In this document: positions 36,885 through 49,094 of the stretch, piece after piece | Position numbering within the stretch: the first letter of the stretch is position 1 | Layout: each line of letters begins with the position of its first letter | The notes under the pieces: model-generated | Told to the model about the DNA's origin: nothing | The model's database searches: none | Seen by the model: the letters and a program-made list of their open reading frames with translations, nothing else | Program-made: the position numbers and the translations under genes | From: Cymbidium sinense | Lineage: Eukaryota; Streptophyta; Magnoliopsida; Asparagales; Orchidaceae | Length of the DNA stretch: 64,000 nucleotides | Reading direction: 5' to 3' | NCBI GenBank assembly: GCA_021442155.1 | Contig: CM038228.1 | Location: 84,026,114-84,090,113 of the forward strand

Positions 36885-37829
36885 CGATGTTCAATTTCTA
36901 TATCATGATGATTGTGATTTACTAATCTGACAAATCTAGCACCGAGCCCAAAAGTACCGCCCACATTTCTTTTACCCGCCAAGTTAGTGCAGCGGAAATG
37001 AACGCAATCTACCAAGGCCGCTCTCACCAACCGAACTAAGGGCGGTGGGTGATGTAGAGATATTCAATCTTAGGTTGATATTACGAGATGAATTTTTATT
37101 GTGTATATATTAAAGATGTTAATGAATAGAGTCGAATTTGAGTCATGAAAAATTTAAGTTTGGCTTGTCCATATTGTGATTGGCTCAATTAGACTCATAT
37201 AATTTTCTGCACGACTTTTGAGGAGATTGATCAAAAAGGGAGGATTTGGCAATTGATTTGGCCAGACTACTAAGACAATTTGAGGTGCTCCTGATTTGGC
37301 ATCATCATGCAAAATTAAAGGTGAAGAAATGTAAGAAAATAAACCTTAGTTTGTGAAAATTGAATACAAATAATGGGTATTGAGTGGCTCGCAATTGACA
37401 GGATAACGATTCCTATAATTTTTGAGATGATTAACTACTCAAGTAGATTATAACTCAAACTCGAGCTCATGTACTCAATGAGTCTTAAATTTAACACAAG
37501 CATGAGCTTGTAGCTCAATAAACTTAACTCATGAGCTCGCTAAAGAGTTGAGCTTTAGTCAACTCCAGCTTAAGAACCTACTTGACTCATTAGCTTCCTT
37601 AATATTTATATCTATATATAATTCATCTAATAATTATGATGTAAGTTGCAAATATTAAATATTTTAAATATTTGATTTAATTTTTTTTAAATGAATAAGA
37701 GGATCATTCAAATTCTAAATTTTATAAACTAATAGTTGAAATGAATGATGAACCTAAGGATATCAAAAGTGTATTCATCTAAGTCCAAATAAATTTAAAT
37801 CAGACACTTAAAATTAAAATTAAAAATAT
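36884..37829. other. Intergenic, nothing firmly recognised
   Basis: A minus-strand open stretch (37030-36890) has balanced base composition but no recognised domain. The part at 37440-37580 is rich in gagctc-like motifs, as in some small non-autonomous DNA elements, but no ends were found. Confidence 0.35.
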
Positions 37830-38400
37830 TAATGAAATTATTTAAGAGACAATAATTTTTAAATTTTATATGCTTAATCAAAATGATTATCTCGACAAAA
37901 TAGTGTATATGTAGAACTCCTTATTCATGTGTAAAATTAAATCCCTTGGTATTATTAGATCTGAAAAGTTAATTTTAATTTATCGTTAAATTAAGTAACA
38001 ATCATATTAAAAAAAGCTTAAGTGTAGTGATAGATACATCAAATTTATTTTAGAGCAAGAAAGCCGACCTTAATATCTTGCAATCATTAACTTAGGTCAA
38101 GAAGTTATGAGAAAATAAAGCTATCTTTGTTGCTTGGCTAAAGGGCAAATAGAACAAGGCATTACCATTGATAGATTTGAATGTATTGCATTTCAACTTA
38201 TTATTAAAACTATCCAAACATTTATATGATGGTTATCCAAGATGGCTATGTAGAACAAGAACAAAAACACCATTAACATCTTTTTTAGATCAAGAATGTA
38301 TTAGCCTCCCTACTTTTCATCCTTGACAATCATCATCTTATTGTTTATATATTATACAAACAATCATGGAAGAAGATTATCATGAATTGTTTATCTATTA
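37830..38400 (-). pseudogene. Ty1/copia remnant: pre-integrase and integrase
   Basis: Reading leftwards from 38340, PSYKCLDSFNNKLKC and then PFSQATK match the GAG-pre-integrase zinc-finger domain (family: LWH-x-RLGH-PS, CPLAKQ-R). From 38040 an integrase piece follows (IRSNNTKGFNFTHE), against the family IR-x-DNGKEF. The integrase part resembles 15960-16160. Stops throughout. Confidence 0.65.
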
Positions 38401-38465
38401 TAAGAGCACTTACTAATAACAAACTAAATCCAAATTCTAGTATAAATAGAACATCATGAAACAGT

Positions 38466-38600
38466 GTATGATACCTTAGCTTAGTAGTTGAGAGCTTTGA
38501 TTTTTAACCAAGAGGTCTTGGGTTTAAGTCCTTGCACATACGTGGTGTGTGTGAGTTTGCGAATTAATTAGCTCAAATGTCCCCTGCCCCGCCAAAAAAA
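38466..38600 (+). mobile_element. tRNA-Lys-like SINE
   Basis: The head aligns well with plant tRNA-Lys: tagcttagtagttgagagc (box A), tttttaaccaagaggtc around the anticodon position, and gggtttaagtcc (box B), in the right spacing. A non-tRNA body (cgtggtgtgtgtgagtttgc) and an A-rich end at 38593-38600 follow. The head has several mismatches in the acceptor and anticodon stems, so it is a retroposon rather than a working tRNA gene. RNA polymerase III would start from the internal boxes. Confidence 0.65.
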
Positions 38601-40351
38601 ATGAATATGAATTTGTGTGTTGTTTAGTCGTCCAATATTAAAGCTAATCATGCATTTCATATGAGTTGATTAATGAAAGATTGAGTGGAATGATGAAGTT
38701 AGTAAAGGTTGAGGGAGTTGTTAATGATGATTTTAGGATTTTTTTTTATAAAATTTTGAGAGTTAAATTTAATTTTTGAAGGAATTATAAGATAAAAGAA
38801 ATCGAACAAGTTTTTATTTTAGACAAACTTAAGCAATTTAAGTTAAAATGTTTTAAATATTTTAAGAAAAATTCAAAATAAGCATTTTAATTTTGACAAG
38901 CATTATAGTAGCTAAGGGTGACACATTGTTGTATGCACTTTATCACTGCCCAAATCGTGGCTTGTGTATTTGGGTTCACTTTCAGCTTAGACTACTTATT
39001 TGTACGATTTCTAAGAGTGTTTTGGATAGCTGCAGTTATATGAAAAAAATAATAGTAGATGTGCCAAACAAAAAATTATGCTGAGTATTTAAATATTTTT
39101 ATTTTATAAAATCAAATCGTAATTTTCTAATCTACCTCAAGTAATATATCGATTAAAAAATACAACTTTTTCATGATAAATTCTTTAAAATGTAAGTAAA
39201 ACACAACCAAAATACAATACCTTCCCCAAATAGAGCTTAAGTATTTGAGATTATTTTTCAATATTATAGACTCAATTTTAGCATTCTTAGAGGCTAACGA
39301 AGCCCTCCTAAAGAGTTAGAGCAAATCTTAGTACTTTGCAAAATTTGATAGAACAATTTTGAAAAAAAATTATTATCAATTCAAAGAGTAATTATGTCTC
39401 ATATTTTTTTAATATTATAATATTATCACCAAATATTTTATTAACTTAATGTATTTTAAACAACATAGATTTTTTTTTTATGTTTGTAAATAGTGACAAA
39501 TGATTATAAAAAAATTCATCTAACCAAAATGACTATCGACATATTATTTGAGTTAAAACTTTCAAACTTAAATTTAAGATCATCTAAATTATAATTTCAA
39601 CAAAATTATAGTCAATATAACTATTTCAATGAAATGAGTCTTATAACTTGAAAAAATATTTTGATTTTAATCCAAATGGGTGTAATCAGGCACTTGGTGT
39701 GGTAAAAAATTTATAATATAATTAAAGAATTAATCAGCCTCTAAATTTTTTTATGTTCATAATCAAAATGAATAGTTTTCAAAAGAAATTGAACTAGCTT
39801 GAGCACATTTAATTATAAGATTAAGATACTTATATAAGAAATAATTTTTTTGATTGATGAAATTAGAATGAGCCATTTGATGAAGTATTTAAATTTTTTA
39901 AAATTTATTAAAATATATTCTCAAAATATTTTAAATTTTTTTATATATATTAGGCTTAAGTTCTAACCATGAAAAAAAAGATATTTAAAGATTTCATATT
40001 TATAATAAAATTGATACTAAGGAACTGTTTGGCTAAAAAAATATAATGTAAAAAGAATATAATATAAGATGAATATAATATATTTGGATTATTTTAAAAT
40101 ATTTGATTGAGAATTTTGGATAGCAACGTAAGTAGTTGTGCCTTTCTAGAAAAGTCTTAGTGTTTATTCTCAAAATAAACAAAAGAGAATTGTTGTGGAA
40201 GAAGAAAGAAAACGAAATAGCGAGCTTCCTATCTACTAGTTAGAATAAAGCCCCAAAGAGAATTGCTTGTGGAAGAAGAAAGAAAACCCTTAGCTAAGCT
40301 AGACGAGCTTCCTTCTATCTACTAGTTCCTCCATCAATTTCTCTATCACCT
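38601..40351. other. AT-rich intergenic region with one short duplication
   Basis: No gene recognised. At 40187-40245 and 40256-40328 a ~65-bp unit (gaattg-tgtggaagaagaaag to gagcttcc-tatctactagtt) occurs twice in tandem, just outside the big MULE. Confidence 0.55.
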
Positions 40352-40360
40352 CATTAGATG
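40352..40360. repeat. MULE 9-bp target-site duplication, left
   Basis: cattagatg, identical to 54270-54278. Nine bp is the usual TSD length of Mutator-like elements. Confidence 0.9.
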
Positions 40361-40590
40361 GAGAAAATATTATGCCATGCAGCTTTACGTCGCGGACTCC
40401 AATCCACGGACGACATGTGTCTCGGTTTTTTTCCCGTTTATCGATTAACGGAGCAGTGAGATAACGGACGGCTTTTTATTCGACCCACGATGGCGTATTA
40501 ATGACAGTAAATACATTTCCCGGGCCCGCCCGTTAGCGTCGTTATCGCGGGAGAATTTAAAAAAATATAGGTTAGGGTGATTTTTCATAG
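40361..40590 (+). repeat. MULE left terminal inverted repeat
   Basis: Pairs with 54070-54269 in reverse complement: gcagctttacgtcg, ggactccaatcc, tttttcccgttt, agataacgga-ggctttt, gatggcg-attaatgac and tagcgtcgtt all recur in order with small gaps. It is GC-richer than its surroundings. Confidence 0.85.
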
Positions 40591-40804
40591 CTTGGCTGAA
40601 AAGTCTGAAAAATCTATTTCCTTTTTACAAAAACCATGAAGATGGAAACGTTGAGAAAATAACCATTTTAGGCGAGGATGTATTAAATACAAATCCATCG
40701 TAATACTTCTTCCATTTTTCAGTTTATTAGTGATATTCTTGTTCTAAAAGAATATGTTCATTCTTCAATTAAATTTGGATGTTTTTGTCGAATATTTAAT
40801 TTTG

Positions 40805-42835
40805 AGTGTTATTTTGCATCGTACCACTGTGTACCTCTTTGGAATCTGGATTTTGATCTTTTTTAATTTTTTGCCAACTCCTTATGATTATGTTTAGAAC
40901 ATTGCAAAGGAAGCATTTGATGGCGGTTTGGGTGATTTTGGGTGGTTTAGTGCATCGTACCACATTGTACCTCTTTGGAGATGAGACCATTTTGACCTTT
41001 TTTCCCATTTTTTTGCCAACTCCTTATGATTATGTTAGCATTATGCAAAGGAAGCATTTGATGGCGATTTGGGTGGTTTTGGGTGGTTTAGTGCATCGTA
41101 CCCTGTACCTCTTTGGAGCTGGACCATTTTGACTTTTTTTTGCCAACTCCTTATGATTATGTTTAGGGCATTAAAGGAAGCATTTGATGGCGGTTTGGTG
41201 GTTTTACGGGTGGTTTAGTGCATCGTACTGTGTACCTCTTTGGAGAATTGAGACCATTTTGACCTTTTTTCCATTTTTTTGCCAACTCCTTATGATTATG
41301 TATAGGGCATTTACAAAGGAAGCATTTGATGGCATTTTGGGTGGTTTGGGTGGTTTAGTGCATCGTACCACGTGTACCTCTTTGGAGACATACCATTTTC
41401 TTTTCCATTTTTTTGCCAACTCCTTATGATTATGTTTAGGGGCAAAGGAAGCATTTGATGGCGTTTGTGGTTTTGGGTGGTTTAGTGCATCACGTACCTG
41501 TGTACCTCTTTGGAGAATTGGACCATTTTTACCTTTTTCATTTTTTTTGCCAACTCCTTATGATTATGTATAGAGCATTAAAGGAAGCATTTGATGGCAT
41601 TTTGGGTGGTTTGGGTGGTTTAGTGCATTTCCTGTGTACCTCTTTGGAGAATCTGAGACCATTTTGACCTTTTTCCCATTTTTTTTTTGCCAACTCTCCT
41701 TATGATTATGTTTAGAATTATAAAGCATTTGATGGTTTTTGGGTGGTTTTGGGTGGTTTAGTGCATCGTACCACAGTGTACCTCTTTGGAGTCTGGACCA
41801 TTTTGACCTTTTTTCCCATTTTTTTTTGCCAACTCCTTATGATTATGTTTAGGGCATTACAAAGCATTTGATGGCATTTGTGGTTTGGGTGGTTTAGTGC
41901 ATCACTGCCACAGTACCTCTTTGGAGGACTGGACCATTTTGACCTTTTTTTTATTTTTTTTTGCCAACTCCTTATGATTATGTTTAGGGCATTATAAAGG
42001 AAGCATTTGATGGCGGTTTGTGGTTTTGGGTGGTTTAGTGCATCGTACCTGTACCTCTTTGGAGATCTGACCATTTTGACCTTTTTTCCCATTTTTGCCA
42101 ACTCCTTATGATTATGTTTAGGGCATTGCAAAGGAAGCATTTGATGGCAGTTTGGGTGGTTTCTGGGTGGTTTAGTGCATCTGTACCCTGTGTACCTCTT
42201 TGGAGGGTACAGACCATTTTTGACCTTTTTTCCCATTTTTTTAACTCCTTATGATTATATAGGGCATTACAAAAGCATTTGATGCATTTGGGTGGTTTGG
42301 GTGGTTTAGTGCATCGTACCACTGTATCTTTGGAGGTCTGACCTTTTGATCTTTTTTATTTTTTGCCAACTCCTTATGATTATGTTTAGGCATTAAAGGA
42401 AGCATTTGATGGCGGTTTGGGTGATTTCGGGTGGTTTAGTGCATCGTACCTGTGTACCTCTTTGGAGATGCAGATCATTTTGACCTTTTTTCCCATTTTT
42501 TTTGCCAACTCCTTATGATTATGTTTAGGGCATTAAAGGAAGCATTTGATGGCATTTTGGGTGGTTTACGGGTGGTTTAGTGCATTTTGTACACCTCTTT
42601 GGAGTACCTTTTTGATTTTTTTTCCATTTTTTGCCAACTCCTTATGATTATGTAATTTGGAAATTTGATGGCATTTTGGGTGTTTGGTGGTTTAGTGCGA
42701 TGTACCTCTTTGGAGGGTCTCATTTTGACTTTTTTAGTTTTTTTTACTTTTATTATGTTTAGGGCATTCAAAGAAGCATTTGATGGATTTGGGTGGTTTG
42801 GTGGGTATTTTTCATCCATATTTTCTAACATATTT
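40805..42835 (+). repeat. Tandem array 1, ~135-bp unit, forward
   Basis: About 15 units of 127-146 bp. Each has gccaactccttatgattatg, tttagggcatt, aaggaagcatttgatggc, one or two copies of tttgggtggt, ttagtgcatcgtacc, gtacctctttggag and a T-rich end (cattttgacctttttt). Units differ mainly by small gaps on either side of gtacctctttggag and by deletions in the gggtgg section. Confidence 0.95.
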
Positions 42836-42859
42836 TGTATCGATTAGTAAATAATCAAT

Positions 42860-44720
42860 ATTATATTTGGAGAAACTCCTTTCATTGAGGAAACGGAGCA
42901 TATCTGATCTTGTGACTATACATCAAATTTGGTTGGGAAGGACCATACTATGGCAAACTCAAAGAAATTGAAATCAAAAGATTTTTTATGTGCAAAAGAG
43001 TCGGAAGAAGTCGCTAAATAACGACAAAATTCGAAGGTTGATACTGAAGCTGGATGTCCGACCATGATTAGATTCTGTTGATTTGGAGAGTGGATGATTA
43101 AAAACATCTGAAAGTCATAATCATTCTTTGGCGAAACTGTGACTACATCTTCTCGGATCACAGATGCATTAGCGATGAAAAGCGTCCGTGTTGAAGACAA
43201 TGAGAGGTATTAGAGCAAGTGCATTATTTATCTAGGAAGTTGGCGGCGTAGAGAATATCGGGTTCACCAAAAGAGATGCTTTCAATTTTATTCAGAAAGA
43301 GAAAAGATCGAGGATTACAAATGGTGATGGTAATGCATTAATCTGATTGTTTAAGGAGAGGCAAACATCGGATGGGATGTTTGCATGGGATGTGCAAGTT
43401 GATGAGTGGATTAGTAAGTTTTTTTTTGTAATGGCATGTCAGGATAGAATATGATTATTTTGGGGATGTGATAATTTTTGATACAAGCTATCGACTCAAT
43501 AAATATAATCTTTTGTTTGTTGTTGGAGTGAATCATTGGCAAAATGTATTATTTGGAGTAGCCTTTTATTAGAAGAGACAATTGAGTCATTCTCTATTCC
43601 AAACTTTTCTTCGGTTGATGAATGAGACATCCTATAACAATATTCCGATCAAGATCGGCTATGGCGAGCCATTGAAATTGTATTGCACTCATCATAGGTT
43701 GTGCCAATGGCATATTTCAAAGAAAGCTCCTTCAAGGTTCATTGCTTTAATAGTAATAAGATAGTACAATTTTATAAATGCATGAGTAAGTGTGACTCGG
43801 AGGAAGAGTTTAAAGAGGCTTGGTATGCCATGCTAGAAGAAGGCAATTTGCATGATCATGCTTGGTTTGAGCTTTATAAGATTAGATCCAAGTGGTCCCG
43901 CATTGAAGGACTCATTACGCATGGGCATCTTGTCAGCATAGCGTAGTGAGTCCGAACAATGTATGCCATGGAATATCTAAACCAACAAGTTCTCACGATT
44001 GTTTCTTGGGGTTGGAAAAGGTTATGGAGACATGGCTGAATGAACATGGCGAAGACTTCAAGTGTATCGATTGTTCTGTTGTTAAGACGGTCAATTCTAA
44101 AACAAGCTGCTATGTTTTATACAAGAAAGGTTTACACTATGTTTGAAGAGGAATTTTTGCATGGGGTTGGGGGCCTATCAGTTACTAAGTCAGATGACAA
44201 CACCATGGAGTATTTGGTAAGAAACTTAGAGAATAAAAATGCATCCAAAACATGGGTGTATTTCGATAGGACTACCTAGAAGTGACTTGTAGTTGCAAAA
44301 ATTTGAGATGATGGGATTACTTTGTGCCCATTGTATCGAGTTCTTAGTCGAAGATGTTGTGCATTGGGACAAGTATCTTCTCGATGGTCTACAGAGCAAG
44401 AGGGATATTTACAATGATAGTGCATAGAAAATTAAGAGATGTGGCAATGGTGAAATCGGCATTATTTTCCGGAACCACATAAGTCGATATGCATATCAAA
44501 TAAGCGTCAGGGCACAGGGCAATAAGAGAGCTGAGGACTATATGCTTGGATCCCTAGAAAAACTATATGATGATGTCGACTCATAATAGTGAATTCTCCT
44601 CCAATGACAAAGCGGTTAGGAAGAAGAAGTTAACCACACGGATAAGGAAAAGACATCTTAAAAGATCCTTAAGCAGCGTCCAAGGGTGTTTCCAACTCAA
44701 GGCTTAAGGGATATTGGGAG
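42860..44720 (+). pseudogene. FAR1-type MULE transposase remnant
   Basis: FAR1-type N-terminal finger: GCPTMIRFC at 43052 and HNHSLAKL at 43116 (family: GC-x-AMIR, HNH-x-L). Then FTKRDAFNFIQKEKR near 43270 and the catalytic MULE domain: FVVGVNHWQNVLFGVAF near 43515, ESFS, then HHRLCQWHISKKAP at 43690. EFKEAWYAMLEE near 43808 and WSRIEG near 43892 follow. SWIM finger: VTCSCKNL at 44282, with the second half displaced by frameshift. The protein would bind element ends and cut them. Several stops and frame changes kill it. It lies between two direct copies of the tandem array. Confidence 0.8.
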
Positions 44721-45184
44721 AGATCCAAGAAAGCCAAGAGTAATTTTCTACTTGCGTATTATTTTTTGGTATTTTAAATATTGTTGTTAATCTTCAAACC
44801 CTTCTACTTTTTTTGGTTGCAGAAACCAAACTACAGTCTGATAGCGTGGCTGAAGGTGCTTCCTCACAAGTTGCATCACCTTTCTCTGCTATGCCAAAGT
44901 GTTTTTTTTGAATGCGCGCATAATATCACATCGATCTTTGTAAGAAAGTATCAACTAATACGATGTTCTACATCGGAATTTAACTCGAGCTCCAGATGAA
45001 ACAATGTGAAGGGTACACTAAGTGATGATGGATATTATCTCGGGAAAATATTTTGATACATGACATTATCAGTTTTGATTGGTTGTATTTAGGGTGATTT
45101 TCTTTGTGTTTGTAGCTCTTTAAAAGTGAGTTAATCCCTCATGGAAATTGTAATCATTGGACAGTATCAATAAATATGTACCAA
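44721..45184. other. Transposase 3' flank
   Basis: No recognised coding sequence between the transposase remnant and array 2. Confidence 0.5.
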
Positions 45185-46990
45185 TAATAGATCAATTTTG
45201 ACTTTTTTTTTTTTTTTTTGCCAACTCCTTATGATTATGTTTAGGGCATTATAATGGAAGCATTTGATGGTAGTTTGGGTGGTTTTGGGTGGTTTAGTAT
45301 ATGTACCACATGTACCTCTTTGGAGAATGAGACCTCTTTTGACCTTTTTTCCATTTTTTTTATCCTTATGATTATGTTTAGAAATTAAAGGAAGCATTTG
45401 ATGGCGGTTTGGGTGATTTGGGTGGTTTAGTGCATCACTATGTACCTCTTTGGAGGTACATATCATTTTGACATTTTTTTTTCATTTTTTTTTAACTCTT
45501 ATGATTATGTTTAGAACATTGCAAGGAAGCATTTGATGGCGGTTTGGGTGGTTTTGGTGGTTTAGTGCATCGTACCACTGTGTACCTCTTTGGAGGTCTG
45601 ACCTCTTTTGATCTTTTTTTTTTTTTTTTGCCAACTCCTTATGATTATGTTTAGAACATTATAATGGAAGCATTTGATGGCGGTTTTGGTTTTTTTGGGT
45701 GGTTTTTGCATTTACTGTGTACCTCTTTGGAGGTCTGGACCATTTTGATCTTTTTTCCATTTTTTTGCCTTATGATTATGTTTAGAACATTACAAAGCAT
45801 TTGATGGCGGTTTTGATTGGGTGGTTTAGTGCATTTTGTACCTTGTGTACCTCTTTGGAGGTCTGAGATCATTTTGACCTTTTTTCCATTTTTTTGCCAA
45901 CTCCTTATGATTATGTTTAGAACATTTAAGGAAGCATTTGATGGCGGTTTGGGTTTTGGGTGGTATTTTGCATCGTACCACATGTACCTCTTTGGAGAAA
46001 TATCATTTTGACCTTTTTCAGTTTTTTTGCCAACTCCTTATGATTATGTTTAGAACATTGCAAAGGAAGCATTTGATGGCAGTTTGGGTGATTTGGGTGG
46101 TTTAGTGCATCGTACTGTGTACCTCTTTGGAGGTCTGAGTCATTTTGACCTTTTTTATTTTTGCCAACTCCTTATGATTATGTTTAGACATTAAGGAAGC
46201 ATTTGATGGCGGTTTGGGTGGTATTTTGCGTTTACCACAGTACCTCTTTGGAGGTACGACCTCTTTTATTTTTTTAGTTTTTTGACCTCTTTGAGGGTAC
46301 GCACTTTGACCTCTTTTTCCTTTTTTTTGCCAACTCCTTATGATTATGTTTAGACATTATAAAGGAAGCATTTGCATTTAGATGGTTTTGAGGGTACGTA
46401 TTTTTGACCTTTTTTGCCAACTCCTTATGATTATGTTTAGAACTGCAGAAGCATTTGATGGCGCTGGTTTTGTGGTTTTTTTTTTTTTTTTTTTGCCAAC
46501 TCCTTATGATTATGTTTAGAACATGGAAGCATTTGATGGCATTTTGGGTGGTTTTTGGGTGGTTTAGTGCATGCACCCTCACCTCTTTGAGGGTACACCA
46601 TTTTGACCTTTTTTTTGCAATTTTTTCCAACTCCTTATGATTATGGGCATTGCAAAATGGAAGCATTTGATGGCGCTTGGGTGGTTTTGGGTGGGTATTT
46701 TGCATTTGCACTGTACCTCTTTGAGGGTACGTGATCAATTTTGACATTTTTTTCCATTTTTTTCTAACTCCAGATTATGTTTGAACATTATATAGGAAGC
46801 ATTTGATGTCGATTTTGTGGTGGTGTTTCAGTATTCATGTGTACCCTTTGAGGGTAGCATTTTGACATTTTTTCCATTTTTTTCCAACTCCTTGATTATG
46901 TAACATTATAAAGCATTTGATAATTTTGGTGATTTTGGTTTGCATCTACCATGTGTGTACCTTTGAGGGTAGAATCTTTTTGATCTTTAC
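45185..46990 (+). repeat. Tandem array 2, ~135-bp unit, forward
   Basis: About 14 units of the same family and orientation as array 1. Units towards the right (46260-46990) are shorter and more degraded, with gcacctctttgagggtac in place of gtacctctttggag. In several units the variable part forms a hairpin (gtacctc tttg gaggtac, for example at 45442-45459). Confidence 0.95.
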
Positions 46991-48169
46991 AAAGGATATA
47001 TTATAATCTATTATAAACAATTCGCATCAATCAATAAATTAAGCCTCTAAAGTCGATAAATTAATAAAAAATTTATTATATATAACTTCTTCAAATCATT
47101 GAACTAATATCTAAAATTTAAAATATATATGCACAATAATAGAAATTCTCATATTTTGAGTTACCATAAAATGAAGTTTTCTTAAACTCGAATAGATTCA
47201 TAAGAGGTTTAATTTATATAATTGTTCAAATCAATGATTTCATTTTGATTTAAAAAAAAGCCCCACTCAAAATGTATTAATCATTAACATCACAAATCAA
47301 TACCAATCCTAATGTGACAAAGCATACGTGAGCTCATAAATATGTTCAAAGTGAGAAAAAGTACATGTTAAGCACATAAGCAACAATCCTATCCTAAATA
47401 GAATTACTAAATCAACATTTACCTCACAATCGAAATATAAAAATATATATAGCAACAAACCACACTACTTCATTAAATCGTATATAACTACACTACATAT
47501 CAACTAAAGATATTTAATAGTCATTAATCATAAAACAAACAACAGAGCCATTTCCAATAGCGAAAAACCTAAACATTTATTTTGAAAAGTTATTTTTTAT
47601 AGATCCATCTCATAGGAACTGAACCTGGGAATTATCAATCATCACTATCAAATACAAATAGATCCATATCATATGTGAAAATATACAATGCAGAATCACT
47701 ATTCATGACAAGGAAATGCTCCATATTCAAGGAAAATATACAATGCAGAATCACACTTTATGGTGAAATCACTCTTTATTGCATTCACCTCCATGCCAAG
47801 TCATCTTCTTCTTCTCTATTGTGTGACTTGCCGAGGAGAAGTCAAGCAGAACAAGAGAGAGGATGAGTTCCTCACATTTATCTCTTCACAAGACTTGAAG
47901 AAGAGCTCTTGGAATTAGCTTTGGGAGCTTCACTGATCAGATGCATGCACTTCAACAGCTGAGTCTTCAAAGCAAAATAAAATATCATCCCAGGTCCATG
48001 CACTTCAACTATATGAGATGAGAGAGGAGAAGTTAAAGCAAAAATATCATCCCGTGTCTACTTCAAAAAAAAAAATGCTCTCTTCAAAGCCACCTAACAG
48101 ATGCATTAAACAAAATCCTATATCGACAAAATAATATTGTTCTCACTCGATTTTAAGTCCCAAACAAAA
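46991..48169. other. MULE interior spacer
   Basis: AT-rich to about 47650, then a few short internal repeats (aaatatacaatgcagaatca near 47680 and 47735; catgcacttcaac near 47945 and 47997). No protein recognised. It contains the 3' region of the minus-strand ULP-like gene. Confidence 0.5.
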
Positions 48170-49094
48170 TGTAGCGTTTAACTCATCCTAAATATATTCA
48201 TTATCTTTGGCCAATCTCGTTGGTCTTCCCCCCACTGTTTTTGACACGCTTCCATGTATTTGCAGAAACATTCCAATGATCTATTTTCTTGACCGGTATC
48301 CCACTCACTATGTCGATTGGCCATTTCCTTGATCGCCGCAAAAGCCTACCCAAAGATCTTCAACAAGTAATTTGATCTAAATAGGCAGAAAAAAATTTCA
48401 ATAAGTTGGATCGTGAAAAAAAAGTAAAGATGAACCAGATTTGAAAACAGCTTCTTACAATCTCGTGAAGAATGCTCTTATGGGTTGGTTTGGGCAATGA
48501 GTCATAAAAATACCAGCCTCGATTTAATATGTCCAACCAAGAGTGTCCATCGATTATCTATAACATTAAGATTAACTCACCGCCACACGTCTCAAGTGAT
48601 ATATCGGATGAACATCTTGCTTTCCATCTTCGCCGCACTGCATAACTCAGAGAAAGAAGAGAACGACATTATTACGCCTTTCATCTAAGCAAACAAGAAT
48701 CAATCGTATCAACATTCTCGGTAACATACCAATGCAAGCATGAAATGTACAAATATGGTTCATATACCGCGAGCGAGCATTTCTAGAAGGCAAGGCATCA
48801 ATGTGCATCGAGAGATATTGATCCGTGAACTCATCGACCGCCGTAATAATGATATTCAACCGCTAATGTATCACCGCAATTAATAAATATTTTAAAGTGA
48901 TATGAATCAACGAGTAGGTTATTTTACGATGAAGGACCAGAGGTTTGACTTACTTGTCCTGAACCGGAGCACGACGGGTCAATAAGATCGAGCATTCGCT
49001 AGCAAAATCGATGAGAACTACAACATGAAGTACCTCCGATGCAAAACATCGATGACAAAAGCAATGAAGAGCTACATTCACATGAATAAATCCA

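Noticed and set aside
36794..37030. Minus-strand frame ending in a Tyr-Ile repeat
   Set aside because: The tail is a translation of the TA microsatellite, and the remaining ~45 residues match nothing recognised.
38466..38540. Functional tRNA-Lys gene
   Set aside because: Acceptor and anticodon stems have mismatches, and a SINE-like body and tail follow.
41204..42322. Long open frames on the minus strand of the arrays
   Set aside because: They read the same repeat unit over and over (LCNALNIIIRSWQK-type), so they are products of repetition and not proteins.
40805..46990. Regularly repeated units suggesting a CRISPR-like array or satellite centromere
   Set aside because: Units are ~135 bp, directly adjacent with no unique spacers, and inverted at the other end of a TSD-flanked plant transposon. 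They are MULE subterminal repeats.
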